In this document: piece by piece, positions 17,473 to 26,506 of the stretch
How positions within the stretch are numbered: position 1 is the stretch's first letter
Layout: each line of letters opens with the position of its first letter
NCBI GenBank assembly: GCA_015060455.1
Contig: SUYM01000003.1
Span: forward strand, 50,072-114,071
Length of the DNA: 64,000 nt
Reading direction: 5' to 3'
Origin: Bacteroidales bacterium
GTDB lineage: Bacteria > Bacteroidota > Bacteroidia > Bacteroidales > UBA932
Translations under genes and position numbers: made by a program
Notes under the pieces: generated by a model
Told to the model about the DNA's origin: nothing
Database searches by the model: none
What the model saw: the letters and a program-made list of their open reading frames with translations, nothing else

Positions 17473-17550
17473 CGGTTATTAGTTTTAGTGTTATTAATTA
17501 TGTGGTTAGTATGAGACGTCCCCGCGCGAGCGGCGAAGTCTCATTTTTTT
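17473..17550 (+). ncRNA. candidate small RNA
   Basis: A transcript from the promoter at 17439-17468 would start near 17473-17476 and end at the terminator near 17550, giving about 75 nt. The 5' part is A/U-rich with repeated GTTATTA-like words, and the 3' part is a G/C-rich hairpin with a GCGA tetraloop. A four-codon frame (ATG TGG TTA GTA TGA) and a frame starting in the hairpin (MRRPRASGEVSFF) are present, so a leader peptide is also possible. Both flanking genes are on the other strand. Confidence 0.5.
17511..17550 (+). terminator. intrinsic terminator of the candidate small RNA
   Basis: ATGAGAC and GTCTCAT form the outer stem; CCGC-GCGA-GCGG forms an inner stem with a GNRA-type loop; a run of seven T follows at 17544-17550. 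On the minus strand there is no U run, so it does not terminate the histidine kinase messenger. Confidence 0.75.
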
Positions 17551-17556
17551 GCATCT

Positions 17557-18348
17557 CTATCTGGCAAGCGAGAAACTGAACTTCAATCCGCCCTCTTCCC
17601 TGTTCTCAACCTTGATCCTTCCGCCATGGAAATCGACTGCATTACGCACAATCGAAAGCCCAAGTCCCGAACCTCCGTCATCACGCGTCCTGCCCTCGGA
17701 AACACGATAGAACCTCTCGAATATTCTTTCCAGATGTTCATCAGGCACTCCTGCACCAGTGTCATAATATGTAACATAATACATCCGCTCCGAAATATCA
17801 TAGAAACTTTCCAGATGCATGACTATATCATCTCCCGCATATTTGAGACTGTTCTCGACAAGATTCCTCAATATTGAATATACAAGCGTCCTGTTGCCAT
17901 TGAGCATGGTGCCCGGCTGCACGTTATTCTCGACAGAGACACGCTTGGACGCTATCCTTTCTCCAAACTCTTCAAATACCTCGCCTGCAATCTCACCAAG
18001 GTCAATCTCCTGCTTTGTAAAATTTGAGGATTTCTCCTCAATCTTACTTATAAGAGCCATGTCGCTTATAAGTTCCGAAAGACGAAGTGTCTGATTATAA
18101 GCCCTTTCCAGAAACACATGCTGCTTTTCATAGGGGAGGTCCGGATAGGCAAGCAGAGTTTCGAGATAACCTCTGATACTTGTTACAGGCGTACGCAACT
18201 CGTGAGCGATGTTGCTGGTCATCTGCTTCTTGAGCAGACTGCTCTTCTTTTCACTCCTGCTGTTCTCCTCTTTCAGATAACGCATAAGGAGAACAACCAC
18301 GATGATGACCGTAATGAGTATCAGTATGAACAGCCAGACAAAAAACAT
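17557..18348 (-). CDS. sensor histidine kinase with no extracytoplasmic sensor domain
   Basis: A 263-residue HisKA/HATPase_c kinase. One membrane segment (residues 3-23) is followed by a short linker, then the phospho-acceptor H49 (NIAHELRTPVTSIRGYL). The ATP-binding domain has NLVENSLKYA (N box), YDTGAGVPDEHLERIFERFYR and GGSGLGLSIV. There is no periplasmic, PAS or HAMP domain, and none can be added because the response regulator stop lies 1 base upstream of the ATG. It probably senses membrane state or a partner protein. Confidence 0.88.
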   Translation of the reverse strand: MFFVWLFILILITVIIVVVLLMRYLKEENSRSEKKSSLLKKQMTSNIAHELRTPVTSIRGYLETLLAYPDLPYEKQHVFLERAYNQTLRLSELISDMALISKIEEKSSNFTKQEIDLGEIAGEVFEEFGERIASKRVSVENNVQPGTMLNGNRTLVYSILRNLVENSLKYAGDDIVMHLESFYDISERMYYVTYYDTGAGVPDEHLERIFERFYRVSEGRTRDDGGSGLGLSIVRNAVDFHGGRIKVENREEGGLKFSFSLAR

Positions 18349-18349
18349 A

Positions 18350-19039
18350 TCAGTCTAAGGAATTAAAAGTATAACCATAGCCTGAACGGTTGGTCAGATA
18401 GCCCTTGCATGCTCCAAGTTTGGCTCTGATTCTCGCAATATGCACATCCACGGTCCTGTCCAGCACATAAGGGGCATCCTTCCACAATTCATTGATCAGA
18501 TCTTCTCTTGAATAGATATGACCCGGGTTCGAGGCAAGAAGATTCAGGATTTCAAACTCCTTCTTGGAGAACTGCACAGTCTCGCCGTCAATAACCACAG
18601 TCTTCCTCATGCGGTTTATCTCCACCTTGCCAAGGACAACCACATCTTCTGCCGGCGCAGGACTATCAACCATTGCTGACCTTCTTGACACGGCAGTGAC
18701 CCGTGCTATGACCTCCTGGATCGAGAAAGGCTTGGATATATAATCATCCGCCCCGGCCGAGAATCCTGTCATAAGGTCCTCGTGCGTGTCCTTGGCGGTA
18801 AGGAAGATGATCGGCGTCTGATCCTTCTTCACTTCACGAAGATGCTGAGCCATCTGAAAGCCCGACATGCCATGCATCATGACATCAAGCAATATCAACG
18901 AATGCACAGGAGAGAGCATCTCCAAGGCCTCCTCCGCTGATGAGGCACAATCCACAACAAAGCCGGCATTCTCGAGATTGAACTGTAAGATCTCGCGAAT
19001 GTCAGCCTCGTCATCAACGATAAGTATTTTTCTGTCCAT
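18350..19039 (-). CDS. OmpR/PhoB-family response regulator
   Basis: A 229-residue regulator. The receiver domain has acidic residues near 9-10 (VDDEADIRE), the phospho-acceptor D52 (LILLDVMM), T81 and K103 (ISKPFS). The winged-helix DNA-binding domain spans about 130-229 and ends with VDVHIARIRAKLGACKGYLTNRSGYGYTF. It is co-transcribed with the kinase gene immediately downstream. Targets are unknown. Confidence 0.93.
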   Translation of the reverse strand: MDRKILIVDDEADIREILQFNLENAGFVVDCASSAEEALEMLSPVHSLILLDVMMHGMSGFQMAQHLREVKKDQTPIIFLTAKDTHEDLMTGFSAGADDYISKPFSIQEVIARVTAVSRRSAMVDSPAPAEDVVVLGKVEINRMRKTVVIDGETVQFSKKEFEILNLLASNPGHIYSREDLINELWKDAPYVLDRTVDVHIARIRAKLGACKGYLTNRSGYGYTFNSLD

Positions 19040-19093
19040 ATGACCAAATGTTTACGAATCCACGTTCAATATTCAAACAGTTCGCCACCGGGC

Positions 19094-19939
19094 TTAGAAC
19101 TTAAGTCTTGCAACAACAGGATAGTGGTCTGAAATATAAGGGACGCCTTCGTACTGACGGACAATGGTCTCATACTCCGGACATGCTGAAAATCCTGAAT
19201 AATAAATGTAGTCGATCACAAGCGCACGTGAGCCCCATCCGTTGAAGGTTGCACGCTTGTCAGTCTTCATGGCAGTATTCTTGGCATCCAGCATCCTGGT
19301 GTTGAGTTCTGCAAGAACAGGATTGTCCGGCTCCACATTGAAGTCTCCTGTAAGGATCATAGGCAGGCCCTCCGGATTCATCTGGGCTATGCGGCTGACA
19401 ATAAGGTCAAGTCCCTTCTGCTGAGCCTCTGCTCCGCGATGGTCAAGATGGGTGTTGACATAGAAGAATTGCTTTCCGGTGGATTTAACCGTCAGAAGCG
19501 CCCAGGTCGCTGTCCTCTTACACGCCGCGTCCCATCCCTTCGAAGGCACATCAGGAGTCTCAGACAGCCAATATGTCCCCCACTTTTCCAGTTTGATAGT
19601 CTTGGTGTTGTAGAAGATGGACATGTGCTCACCCTTGCTTACTCCGTCCTCACGGCCTACTCCCACAGAAGCATACTTAGGAAGAGCCTTCGCAAGATAT
19701 TCAAGATGACCAGGCATGGCCTCCTGAAGGCCGAAGATGTCCGGAGCATAGTCCTTGATCATGGCAGGAGTGGCAGCAGCACGGTATTTCCACTCGTTTG
19801 CTCCGTCCTTTGAATTGATCACGCGGATATTGTACGAAATAACCTTCACCTCATCCTGTGAGGGTTTAGCGGCATAAGCATTGAAAGCGAAAGCCGAAAG
19901 TGCCGCAGCGGCACATAAAACTGATGATAAGATATTCAT
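19094..19939 (-). CDS. exported endonuclease/exonuclease/phosphatase-fold hydrolase
   Basis: A 281-residue protein with a signal peptide (residues 1-23). It has the metal-dependent phosphodiesterase fold: VISYNIRV, FGLQEAM (catalytic Glu), NTHLDHRG, LTGDFNVEPDNP and ISDHYPVVARL with the final Asp-His pair. Relatives cleave nucleic acid, sphingomyelin or inositol phosphates, so the substrate is open. It lies 9 bases after a lipoprotein gene that carries the same fold at its C terminus. Confidence 0.88.
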   Translation of the reverse strand: MNILSSVLCAAAALSAFAFNAYAAKPSQDEVKVISYNIRVINSKDGANEWKYRAAATPAMIKDYAPDIFGLQEAMPGHLEYLAKALPKYASVGVGREDGVSKGEHMSIFYNTKTIKLEKWGTYWLSETPDVPSKGWDAACKRTATWALLTVKSTGKQFFYVNTHLDHRGAEAQQKGLDLIVSRIAQMNPEGLPMILTGDFNVEPDNPVLAELNTRMLDAKNTAMKTDKRATFNGWGSRALVIDYIYYSGFSACPEYETIVRQYEGVPYISDHYPVVARLKF

Positions 19940-19948
19940 ATCTAAAAA

Positions 19949-21607
19949 TTAGAATTCCGAATAAATTTCAAAGTCAGTAAGTTTGTCAAAGGTTCCCGAG
20001 ATCTGCTCGCCCATCGTATCATTCTCAGGATAGGTCTTGGCATATCTGATTTTTGCATAGACCGGAAGGTGGTCAGAGACTTTTGACAGGTCATCAACTC
20101 CGGCACAAGTGTTCAGCACATCGGTCGAAGTCACTTCATACTCGACATTACCCCTCCAGACAAAGATATAATCGATACATTTTGACGGAGAAGTCGAAGA
20201 ATAGGTGTATTTATCCGATGATACCCAGTCCCAGCGAGTCTTGAAACTTGTAATAGTGGACTCACTCGGAAGACAGTTCATATCACCAACCAGGACGATA
20301 AGTTTGTCGGTATCGCCATAGTTTTCTTCAACCCAAGTGTTTATCATTGCCACTCCTGAAAGACGATCAGTCAGCGACTTATGATCCAGATGCGTCACAC
20401 AGAAGACAACGTCCTCGTACTCGACGACTCCCATCGAGCGGACCTCCGAACCTGTAAGTTTGGGGAGTTCCACCCGCGACCATGTCTTAACCACCTTCTG
20501 AGAAGATCCGGCAACAATGGAATTGCCGTACCAGTCATATTCGGCATTAGCAAAATAATATGTCCAGCCGCTGCCTAACTGTCCCGCAAGTTCCTTAGCC
20601 TGACATACATTGCCGGAGCGGGAAGCATTATTGTCGGTTTCATTAAGTCCTACTATATCAGCACCGACTTTCTTAATCACCGTTGCCACTTCCGGATAGG
20701 AATAATGTCCGAGGTCGCTGTAATACTTATGGAACCATCCGACATTATATGACATCACCGTCACATCGCGGTATTCCTTCAGAGACTTCCAGTTCTTTGA
20801 GTTGAGTTTCATGACATTCTTCTTACCCGGCTTGATCTGAACGTTTCCCGGAGTAAAAGACTTCACATACGCTCCCTTGTCTGTTTCCACCATCAGGGTC
20901 AGTTGAGTCCCGGAAGGTATGGATACCTGCTGCATGGATGTCATGATATAAGCCTTCACCTGAAGGTCTGAGCCAACCTTTCCATTATTTATGACAAGCG
21001 ACAGGGTGGAGTTCTTCGCATCAGAAGCAGAATTGGTCGTGTAGAAAATAGCGGAGGGAGCCTTCAATGTCACTTTGGAGACGACAGAGGCCGCCACCGG
21101 AAGCTGGAAATGCAGCAGAAGGCAGCCGCTCTGGAGCAAAGTCCCGCCATTGCTCGAAGCCCATTCTTCCGTGAACTTCACATTTGTATATGACTTTACG
21201 CCCTTGAGGCAGGCATCATATTTCAGATGAGCGACAGATGCCACTCCTTCCTGCACCTGACCTACGTATGAACGTTCAAGATAATTATCGGACTCGGACA
21301 ATATCACGTCGAATGAACTTCCCTTAACCTCCGGGCCGGAGAAAAGCGCCCTTTTCCCTTCGATCGAAGTAACAGTATATGTCTCAGTAGTCTGTCCGAC
21401 CACCTTCATATAGTCATCCTCCTCCCACGAAAGGGACAATCCCGTATTATCGGATTTCTCAGCCACATCCACCTTTGAATCCACATCTTCAGGAAAGGAA
21501 GCATCAATGGTAACCCACATCGCCTGCGGATCTTCCGTCTGAAGGCAGCCCACAGACAGGGCCGCACATATCGACAACAGAATATATTTCAATGATTTAT
21601 TCCTCAT
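19949..21607 (-). CDS. lipoprotein: fimbrillin-like N-terminal domain joined to phosphodiesterase fold
   Basis: A 552-residue lipoprotein (lipobox LSVGC, Cys at 21). Residues about 30-275 form a beta-rich domain with FDVILSES, GCLLLHFQLP, APSAIFYTTN and IPSGTQLTL motifs, like fimbrillin/Mfa-type domains. It is about half identical by eye to the N-terminal part of the next upstream protein. Residues about 280-530 are an endonuclease/exonuclease/phosphatase domain: VMSYNVGWF, VGLNETDNN, VTHLDHKS, LVGDMNC and VSDHLPVYAKI. It is likely surface-exposed. Confidence 0.8.
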   Translation of the reverse strand: MRNKSLKYILLSICAALSVGCLQTEDPQAMWVTIDASFPEDVDSKVDVAEKSDNTGLSLSWEEDDYMKVVGQTTETYTVTSIEGKRALFSGPEVKGSSFDVILSESDNYLERSYVGQVQEGVASVAHLKYDACLKGVKSYTNVKFTEEWASSNGGTLLQSGCLLLHFQLPVAASVVSKVTLKAPSAIFYTTNSASDAKNSTLSLVINNGKVGSDLQVKAYIMTSMQQVSIPSGTQLTLMVETDKGAYVKSFTPGNVQIKPGKKNVMKLNSKNWKSLKEYRDVTVMSYNVGWFHKYYSDLGHYSYPEVATVIKKVGADIVGLNETDNNASRSGNVCQAKELAGQLGSGWTYYFANAEYDWYGNSIVAGSSQKVVKTWSRVELPKLTGSEVRSMGVVEYEDVVFCVTHLDHKSLTDRLSGVAMINTWVEENYGDTDKLIVLVGDMNCLPSESTITSFKTRWDWVSSDKYTYSSTSPSKCIDYIFVWRGNVEYEVTSTDVLNTCAGVDDLSKVSDHLPVYAKIRYAKTYPENDTMGEQISGTFDKLTDFEIYSEF

Positions 21608-21610
21608 AGC

Positions 21611-23581
21611 CTACCTTTTTAAAGCCGGTGTATCGCCGGACAGATTCCACACACTTTCATTCCATCCAAGACGCTTTGCGACAGCAGACAAGGTCTCCGA
21701 ACTGCCGGCCGCCTTTCCGTGATAAGGATATATATAATTGTACGAGCCTGATTTTCCACTAGGGCCTGAGTAAGGCAGTCTTTCGTCTGGACCTGTATTT
21801 TCCTGGTCGGAAAGCGGCACCGAATAATTCAAGTCGGTATAGGTGCATGTAAAACTAAGGTCAGGCCTTCTGTAACAATCCAAAAGATACTGCTGATTTC
21901 TTGACACACCCACGATCGCACCGGAACCGGGGACATTACCGGAACAATTGGTGGAAGTAACCTGCTCGTTCCATGCAATACATCTCTCAATCTTAGTGCA
22001 ACTCTGCTTATTCCATGTATGTCCGACAATACCTCCGCAATTGTGTTCTCCCTTCACATGTGCCTTAGAGTAACAATCCGACACCACAAACACATTCGAC
22101 GACTGATCTCCTCTATGCAGCACTCCGATGATACCTCCGATCCTCTCCGTACCACCCTGCACTGTGCCTGAACTCCAGCAGTTGGTAATCGACACCATAT
22201 TGTTTGCCGAATTATCATAATCACATCCGACAAGACCTCCCGTAGCATAATCGGCGGAATTAGTCACTGTAATAGCAGCACAACACCTGTTAAGGCTTCC
22301 ATGACCCAATACTCCGACCATTCCACCTACACCATTTGCATTACCCTTTACAGTTCCCTGCACATAACAGTTCTCAATGAGGCCCTCCGCCGTGGCACCA
22401 TTATTCCCGCAATATCCGGCTATGATACCGCATGGCTGAGTTCCTCCTCCTGCCGTACCATCGACATTGGCATGAGTAATATTCAGATTGGTCACACTTC
22501 CGTTCAGAATACGTATGAGCCCTCTGTACGATCCGGAATGGCACTTGAAATTATCTATTGTCCTGTTATTGCCATTGAAATCAATAGGAGTCGTGTTTGT
22601 AATTTCCACAGTCCAATCCTCTGAGTTCATGTCTATATTATTGACCAAGGCAAAGTATTTCTTAGTCGAAGAAAGTTTTGACTTGATGGCAAAAAGGTCA
22701 GCCTTTGTCCTTATTATATATGGATTTTCCGCCGAACCGTCACCGGAAGGAAGAATCCAGTTATTTCCATTGAGTTTCATTACATTTCTATGACCAGCCT
22801 TCAGGACAGACGCTCCCGGAGTGAACTTCTTGCTCCATGTACCGAGATTCGAGACCACGGTGAGTGTAAGCTGAGTGCCGGACGGGATGGAAGCCTCCTG
22901 CATAGATGTCATGATGTGCGCCTTGACGACATAGTCTGAAGGCAGATCGACATTGGCCATGTCTAAGGTTAGGGACGCCGTCTTTCCCCCATTTACAGAA
23001 TTGGTCTGGTAAAATATCGCGGACGGTGCCGTAAGAGTTACCTTCTGAAGTTTTCCCGCATCCTCCGGCATATAGAAATGTAAAAGCAGACATCCGTTTT
23101 GGAGCAGTTCTCCCCCGTTTGCCTGAGCCCATGAGTCAGTAAAGGTCACTGCGCTATATGAGGTCACGCCCTTCAGTACCGCATCATACAGAAGGTGGTC
23201 CGTAGAGGATATCGCCGTCTGCACCTGACCGGAATATGACCTGTACCGGTAATCGGACGCGCGCGAAAGGATGACATCAAACGATGTACCCTCCACGGGA
23301 TTGCCCTTGAACGTAGCCTTGCTGCCGCTGATGGACACCAATGTATATTTCTCACTTGCTGTGCCACTTACAACCGTAATGTAATCACTCTTCTGCCACG
23401 AAAGATTCAAGGCGGACGACCCCTGAGTCACCGCAACTTTCGAGGCCACAGGAAACTCCGCCGTAATGACGGTCAGACCGTCAGCCGAGTCTGTACAATT
23501 TTCTTTTGCACATGAAAGAGACATCAGACCTGCCATAAGGACTGACATCACGATTTTTGTCTTGATCCGCATAATCCTCAT
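21611..23581 (-). CDS. lipoprotein: fimbrillin-like N-terminal domain with GLUG repeats
   Basis: A 656-residue lipoprotein (MSLSC lipobox). Residues about 30-275 match the N-terminal domain of the neighbouring lipoprotein. A short AENPYIIRTKADLFAI linker follows, then a beta-solenoid-like region with at least five GLUG motifs: GIIAGYCGNNG, GGMVGVLGHGS, GGLVGCDYDNS, GGIIGVLHRGD and GGIVGHTWN. GLUG repeats occur in bacterial surface adhesins and peptidases. The gene is 3 bases upstream of the next lipoprotein gene and 3 bases downstream of a 46-codon frame. Confidence 0.8.
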   Translation of the reverse strand: MRIMRIKTKIVMSVLMAGLMSLSCAKENCTDSADGLTVITAEFPVASKVAVTQGSSALNLSWQKSDYITVVSGTASEKYTLVSISGSKATFKGNPVEGTSFDVILSRASDYRYRSYSGQVQTAISSTDHLLYDAVLKGVTSYSAVTFTDSWAQANGGELLQNGCLLLHFYMPEDAGKLQKVTLTAPSAIFYQTNSVNGGKTASLTLDMANVDLPSDYVVKAHIMTSMQEASIPSGTQLTLTVVSNLGTWSKKFTPGASVLKAGHRNVMKLNGNNWILPSGDGSAENPYIIRTKADLFAIKSKLSSTKKYFALVNNIDMNSEDWTVEITNTTPIDFNGNNRTIDNFKCHSGSYRGLIRILNGSVTNLNITHANVDGTAGGGTQPCGIIAGYCGNNGATAEGLIENCYVQGTVKGNANGVGGMVGVLGHGSLNRCCAAITVTNSADYATGGLVGCDYDNSANNMVSITNCWSSGTVQGGTERIGGIIGVLHRGDQSSNVFVVSDCYSKAHVKGEHNCGGIVGHTWNKQSCTKIERCIAWNEQVTSTNCSGNVPGSGAIVGVSRNQQYLLDCYRRPDLSFTCTYTDLNYSVPLSDQENTGPDERLPYSGPSGKSGSYNYIYPYHGKAAGSSETLSAVAKRLGWNESVWNLSGDTPALKR

Positions 23582-23584
23582 GAT

Positions 23585-23725
23585 CTAAAAATCCTCCTGG
23601 TAAATATTATTATTTCCCAACTCGCCCAGATTGCCGCTTACAATAAGCACCGGACCCTCAAGAAGGAGACCGATTTGTTCACAGACGGGCGTTTCATAAC
23701 TGTTGACTATATAGTCTTGCATCAT
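23585..23725 (-). CDS. 46-residue peptide preceding a fimbrillin-like lipoprotein
   Basis: The frame reads MMQDYIVNSYETPVCEQIGL, then LLEGPVLIVSG and an acidic end (YQEDF). It starts the GLUG/phosphodiesterase lipoprotein operon and has its own promoter (TATTTTTG at 23754-23761). A 47-residue frame at 54882 shares [ST]P-x-C-x2-[IL]G[LV] and a VL, and also directly precedes a fimbrillin-like lipoprotein gene. No signal peptide or known domain is visible. Confidence 0.6.
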   Translation of the reverse strand: MMQDYIVNSYETPVCEQIGLLLEGPVLIVSGNLGELGNNNIYQEDF

Positions 23726-23753
23726 AGGTCATTATAATAATTTTTTTAATCTG

Positions 23754-23761
23754 CAAAAATA
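23754..23761 (-). promoter_or_regulatory. -7 promoter element of the lipoprotein operon
   Basis: TATTTTTG on the minus strand, 28 bases upstream of the 46-codon frame. Confidence 0.55.
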
Positions 23762-23843
23762 CGAAAAATATTTGACTTCTCTGCCAAATATTCAACAAAA
23801 AATCGCCGGGGTCACCGACGATTTTTCTTGATTTATTTTACGG

Positions 23844-25634
23844 TTACATTCTCTCCGGAAGAGTGATTCCGAGGATCGACATCGCCTTGCTGAGCACGCG
23901 GGTTATGGTGTCGATGAGCACCAGTCTGGTCTGAAGAAGATCAGGGTTCTCCTCACGAAGGATAGGCGTATCGTGATAATACTGGTTGAACTCCTTGGCA
24001 AGTTCGTAAGCATAATTTGCAACAAGCGCCGGAGAATGAGCCGCTCCTGCCTCTGCAACCTTTGCCGGGAAGGTGTTGAGTATCTTGATGATACGTATCT
24101 CCTTGGCTGAAAGCGCCGCATCCTGCTTCAATACATCTGCCGTATATTTCAGGCCCTGCTCTTCAGCCTTGCGGAGAATCGACTTGATACGCGCGTGAGT
24201 ATATTGGATGAACGGACCCGTGTTTCCGTTGAAATCGATGGACTCCTTAGGGTCGAACAGCATGGTCTTGCGCGGATCCACTTTCAGGATGAAATATTTG
24301 AGCGCACCGAGACTTATCATCTTGAAGAGGGCATCCTGCTCCTGCTCCGAGAGATTGTCTATCTTGCCAAGTTCCATGGATGTCTCCCTGGCAGTGTTGT
24401 ACATGGCTGCGATCAGGTCATCTGCATCGACCACAGTTCCCTCACGTGATTTCATCTTGCCCTCAGGCAGTTCCACCATTCCGTACGAAAGGTGATATAT
24501 GCTGTCCGCCCAGTCAAATCCGAGTTTGCCGAGGATGAGTTTGAGCACCTGGAAATGGTAGTTCTGCTCGTTACCTACTACATATATATGTTCGTCAAGA
24601 CTGTATTCAGCGAAACGCTGCTCAGCAGTACCGAGGTCCTGGGTCATATATACGGATGTGCCGTCTCCACGAAGGAGAAGTTTCCTGTCAAGGCCGTCAG
24701 CAGTAAGGTCGCACCATACCGAACCGTCCTCCTGGGTCTCGAAGATGCCGTTCTGAAGGCCCTTCTGAACGAGAGCCTTTCCGAAAAGATAGGTCTGAGA
24801 CTCATAATATGTCCTGTCAAAATTGATTCCGAGGTCATTATATGTCTTGTCAAAGCCTTCATATACCCATCCGTTCATTGTCTTCCAGAGTTCAACCACC
24901 TCGGCATCACCGTTCTCCCACTTGAAGAGCATCTCCTGCGCCGCTTTGAGGGACGGTGCATTCTTCTCTGCCTCCTCCTTGCTCATGCCGCCTGCGACAA
25001 GTTCGTCAACCTCCTTCTTGTACAGGTTGTTGAACGCCACATAGTAGTCTCCCACAAGGTGGTCGCCCTTCTTGCCGCTCGAAGCAGGTGTCTCTCCGTT
25101 ACCGAGCACCTTCCATGCATACATCGACTTGCAGATATGGATACCGCGGTCGTTCACAAGATTGACCTTCATCACGTTATGGCCGCACACTTCGAGAAGT
25201 CTGGCCACTGACCAGCCGAGCAGGTTGTTACGGATATGTCCCAGGTGCAGAGGCTTGTTGGTGTTTGGAGAAGAATACTCAACCATTATCGTCCTGCCTG
25301 TTGCAGGAAGTTGTCCATAGTCCTGCGCAGAAGCGATCTCTGCAAACACTCCATTCCAGTAAAGTTCTGAAAATGAGATGTTAAGGAAGCCCTTGACCGT
25401 ATTGTAAGACGCAATCTCAGGGACATTGGCCATCAGCCACTCACCTATTGCGTTTCCAGTGTTTTCAGGGGTTGTCTTAGATATTTTCAGGAGCGGGAAC
25501 ACGACCAGGGTATAGTCTCCCTCAAACTCCTTTCTTGTCACCTGCACCTGTAACCCGGCGGCAGGCATTTCAACGCCGTAAAGCGCCTGAATTGCTTCAG
25601 ACGCTTTAGATATGATAAATTGTTCCGGATTCAT
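23844..25634 (-). CDS. argS: arginyl-tRNA synthetase
   Basis: A 596-residue class I synthetase that charges tRNA(Arg). The N-terminal additional domain covers about residues 1-110. SSPNTNKPLHLGHIRNN holds the HIGH motif at 130-133, and the KMSKS position reads KMKSREGTVV. The C-terminal DALR anticodon-binding helical domain ends with SKAMSILGITLPERM. It is the last gene of degP-rpoD-argS, 1 base after rpoD. Confidence 0.96.
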   Translation of the reverse strand: MNPEQFIISKASEAIQALYGVEMPAAGLQVQVTRKEFEGDYTLVVFPLLKISKTTPENTGNAIGEWLMANVPEIASYNTVKGFLNISFSELYWNGVFAEIASAQDYGQLPATGRTIMVEYSSPNTNKPLHLGHIRNNLLGWSVARLLEVCGHNVMKVNLVNDRGIHICKSMYAWKVLGNGETPASSGKKGDHLVGDYYVAFNNLYKKEVDELVAGGMSKEEAEKNAPSLKAAQEMLFKWENGDAEVVELWKTMNGWVYEGFDKTYNDLGINFDRTYYESQTYLFGKALVQKGLQNGIFETQEDGSVWCDLTADGLDRKLLLRGDGTSVYMTQDLGTAEQRFAEYSLDEHIYVVGNEQNYHFQVLKLILGKLGFDWADSIYHLSYGMVELPEGKMKSREGTVVDADDLIAAMYNTARETSMELGKIDNLSEQEQDALFKMISLGALKYFILKVDPRKTMLFDPKESIDFNGNTGPFIQYTHARIKSILRKAEEQGLKYTADVLKQDAALSAKEIRIIKILNTFPAKVAEAGAAHSPALVANYAYELAKEFNQYYHDTPILREENPDLLQTRLVLIDTITRVLSKAMSILGITLPERM

Positions 25635-25635
25635 A

Positions 25636-26496
25636 TTATCCCAAATAACTCTTTAGGTTCTTGCTTCTTGAATGATTCTTGAGTTTACGTATCGCCTTCT
25701 CCTTGATCTGACGCACACGCTCACGGGTGAGACCGAAGCGCTCACCGATTTCTTCAAGGGTCATCTCCTGACAGCCGATGCCGAAGAACGACTTGACGAT
25801 TTCACGTTCACGGACTGCCAATGTGCAGAGGGCACGGTCAATCTCCTTTGCAAGAGACTCATTCACAAGTCCCCTGTCAGCACTTGGAGAATCATTGTTC
25901 ACAAGCACGTCAAGAAGGCTGTTGTCCTCTCCCTCAACGAAAGGAGCATCCACCGACACATGACGGCCTGATACGCGCAGTGTGTCTGCAATCTTGTCCT
26001 TAGGAACATCGATCATCTCTGAAAGTTCCTCACTTGAAGGCATACGCTCATGCTCCTGCTCGAATTTCGAGAGGGCCTTGTTGATCTTGTTTAGCGATCC
26101 TACCTGGTTGAGAGGAAGGCGCACGATACGTGACTGCTCCGCAAGGGCCTGAAGAATTGACTGACGGATCCACCATACGGCATACGAAATGAACTTGAAT
26201 CCACGTGTCTCGTCAAACTTCTCAGCAGCCTTGATAAGTCCGAGGTTACCCTCATTTATAAGGTCAGGAAGACTGAGTCCCTGGTTCTGATACTGCTTTG
26301 CCACTGACACCACGAACCTAAGGTTCGCTCTTGTAAGTTTTTCCAAGGCCGCCTGATCACCTTTACGGATTCTCTGGGCGAGTTCCACCTCCTCCTCAAC
26401 AGTGATAAGTTCCTCCCTACCGATCTCCTGAAGGTACTTGTCAAGTGAAGCACTCTCACGGTTGGTAATCGATTTTGTAATTTTTAATTGTCTCAT
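25636..26496 (-). CDS. rpoD: primary sigma factor RpoD (Bacteroidetes sigma ABfr type)
   Basis: A 286-residue group 1 sigma factor, short because it lacks region 1.1, as is usual in Bacteroidetes. Region 2 has [38 protein letters not shown] and [17 protein letters not shown]. Region 4 has [21 protein letters not shown]. It should recognise the TTTG-N19-TAnnTTTG promoters seen in this window. It sits between degP and argS, 10 bases and 1 base away. Confidence 0.96.
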   Translation of the reverse strand: MRQLKITKSITNRESASLDKYLQEIGREELITVEEEVELAQRIRKGDQAALEKLTRANLRFVVSVAKQYQNQGLSLPDLINEGNLGLIKAAEKFDETRGFKFISYAVWWIRQSILQALAEQSRIVRLPLNQVGSLNKINKALSKFEQEHERMPSSEELSEMIDVPKDKIADTLRVSGRHVSVDAPFVEGEDNSLLDVLVNNDSPSADRGLVNESLAKEIDRALCTLAVREREIVKSFFGIGCQEMTLEEIGERFGLTRERVRQIKEKAIRKLKNHSRSKNLKSYLG

Positions 26497-26506
26497 TTAT
26501 ATAGTA

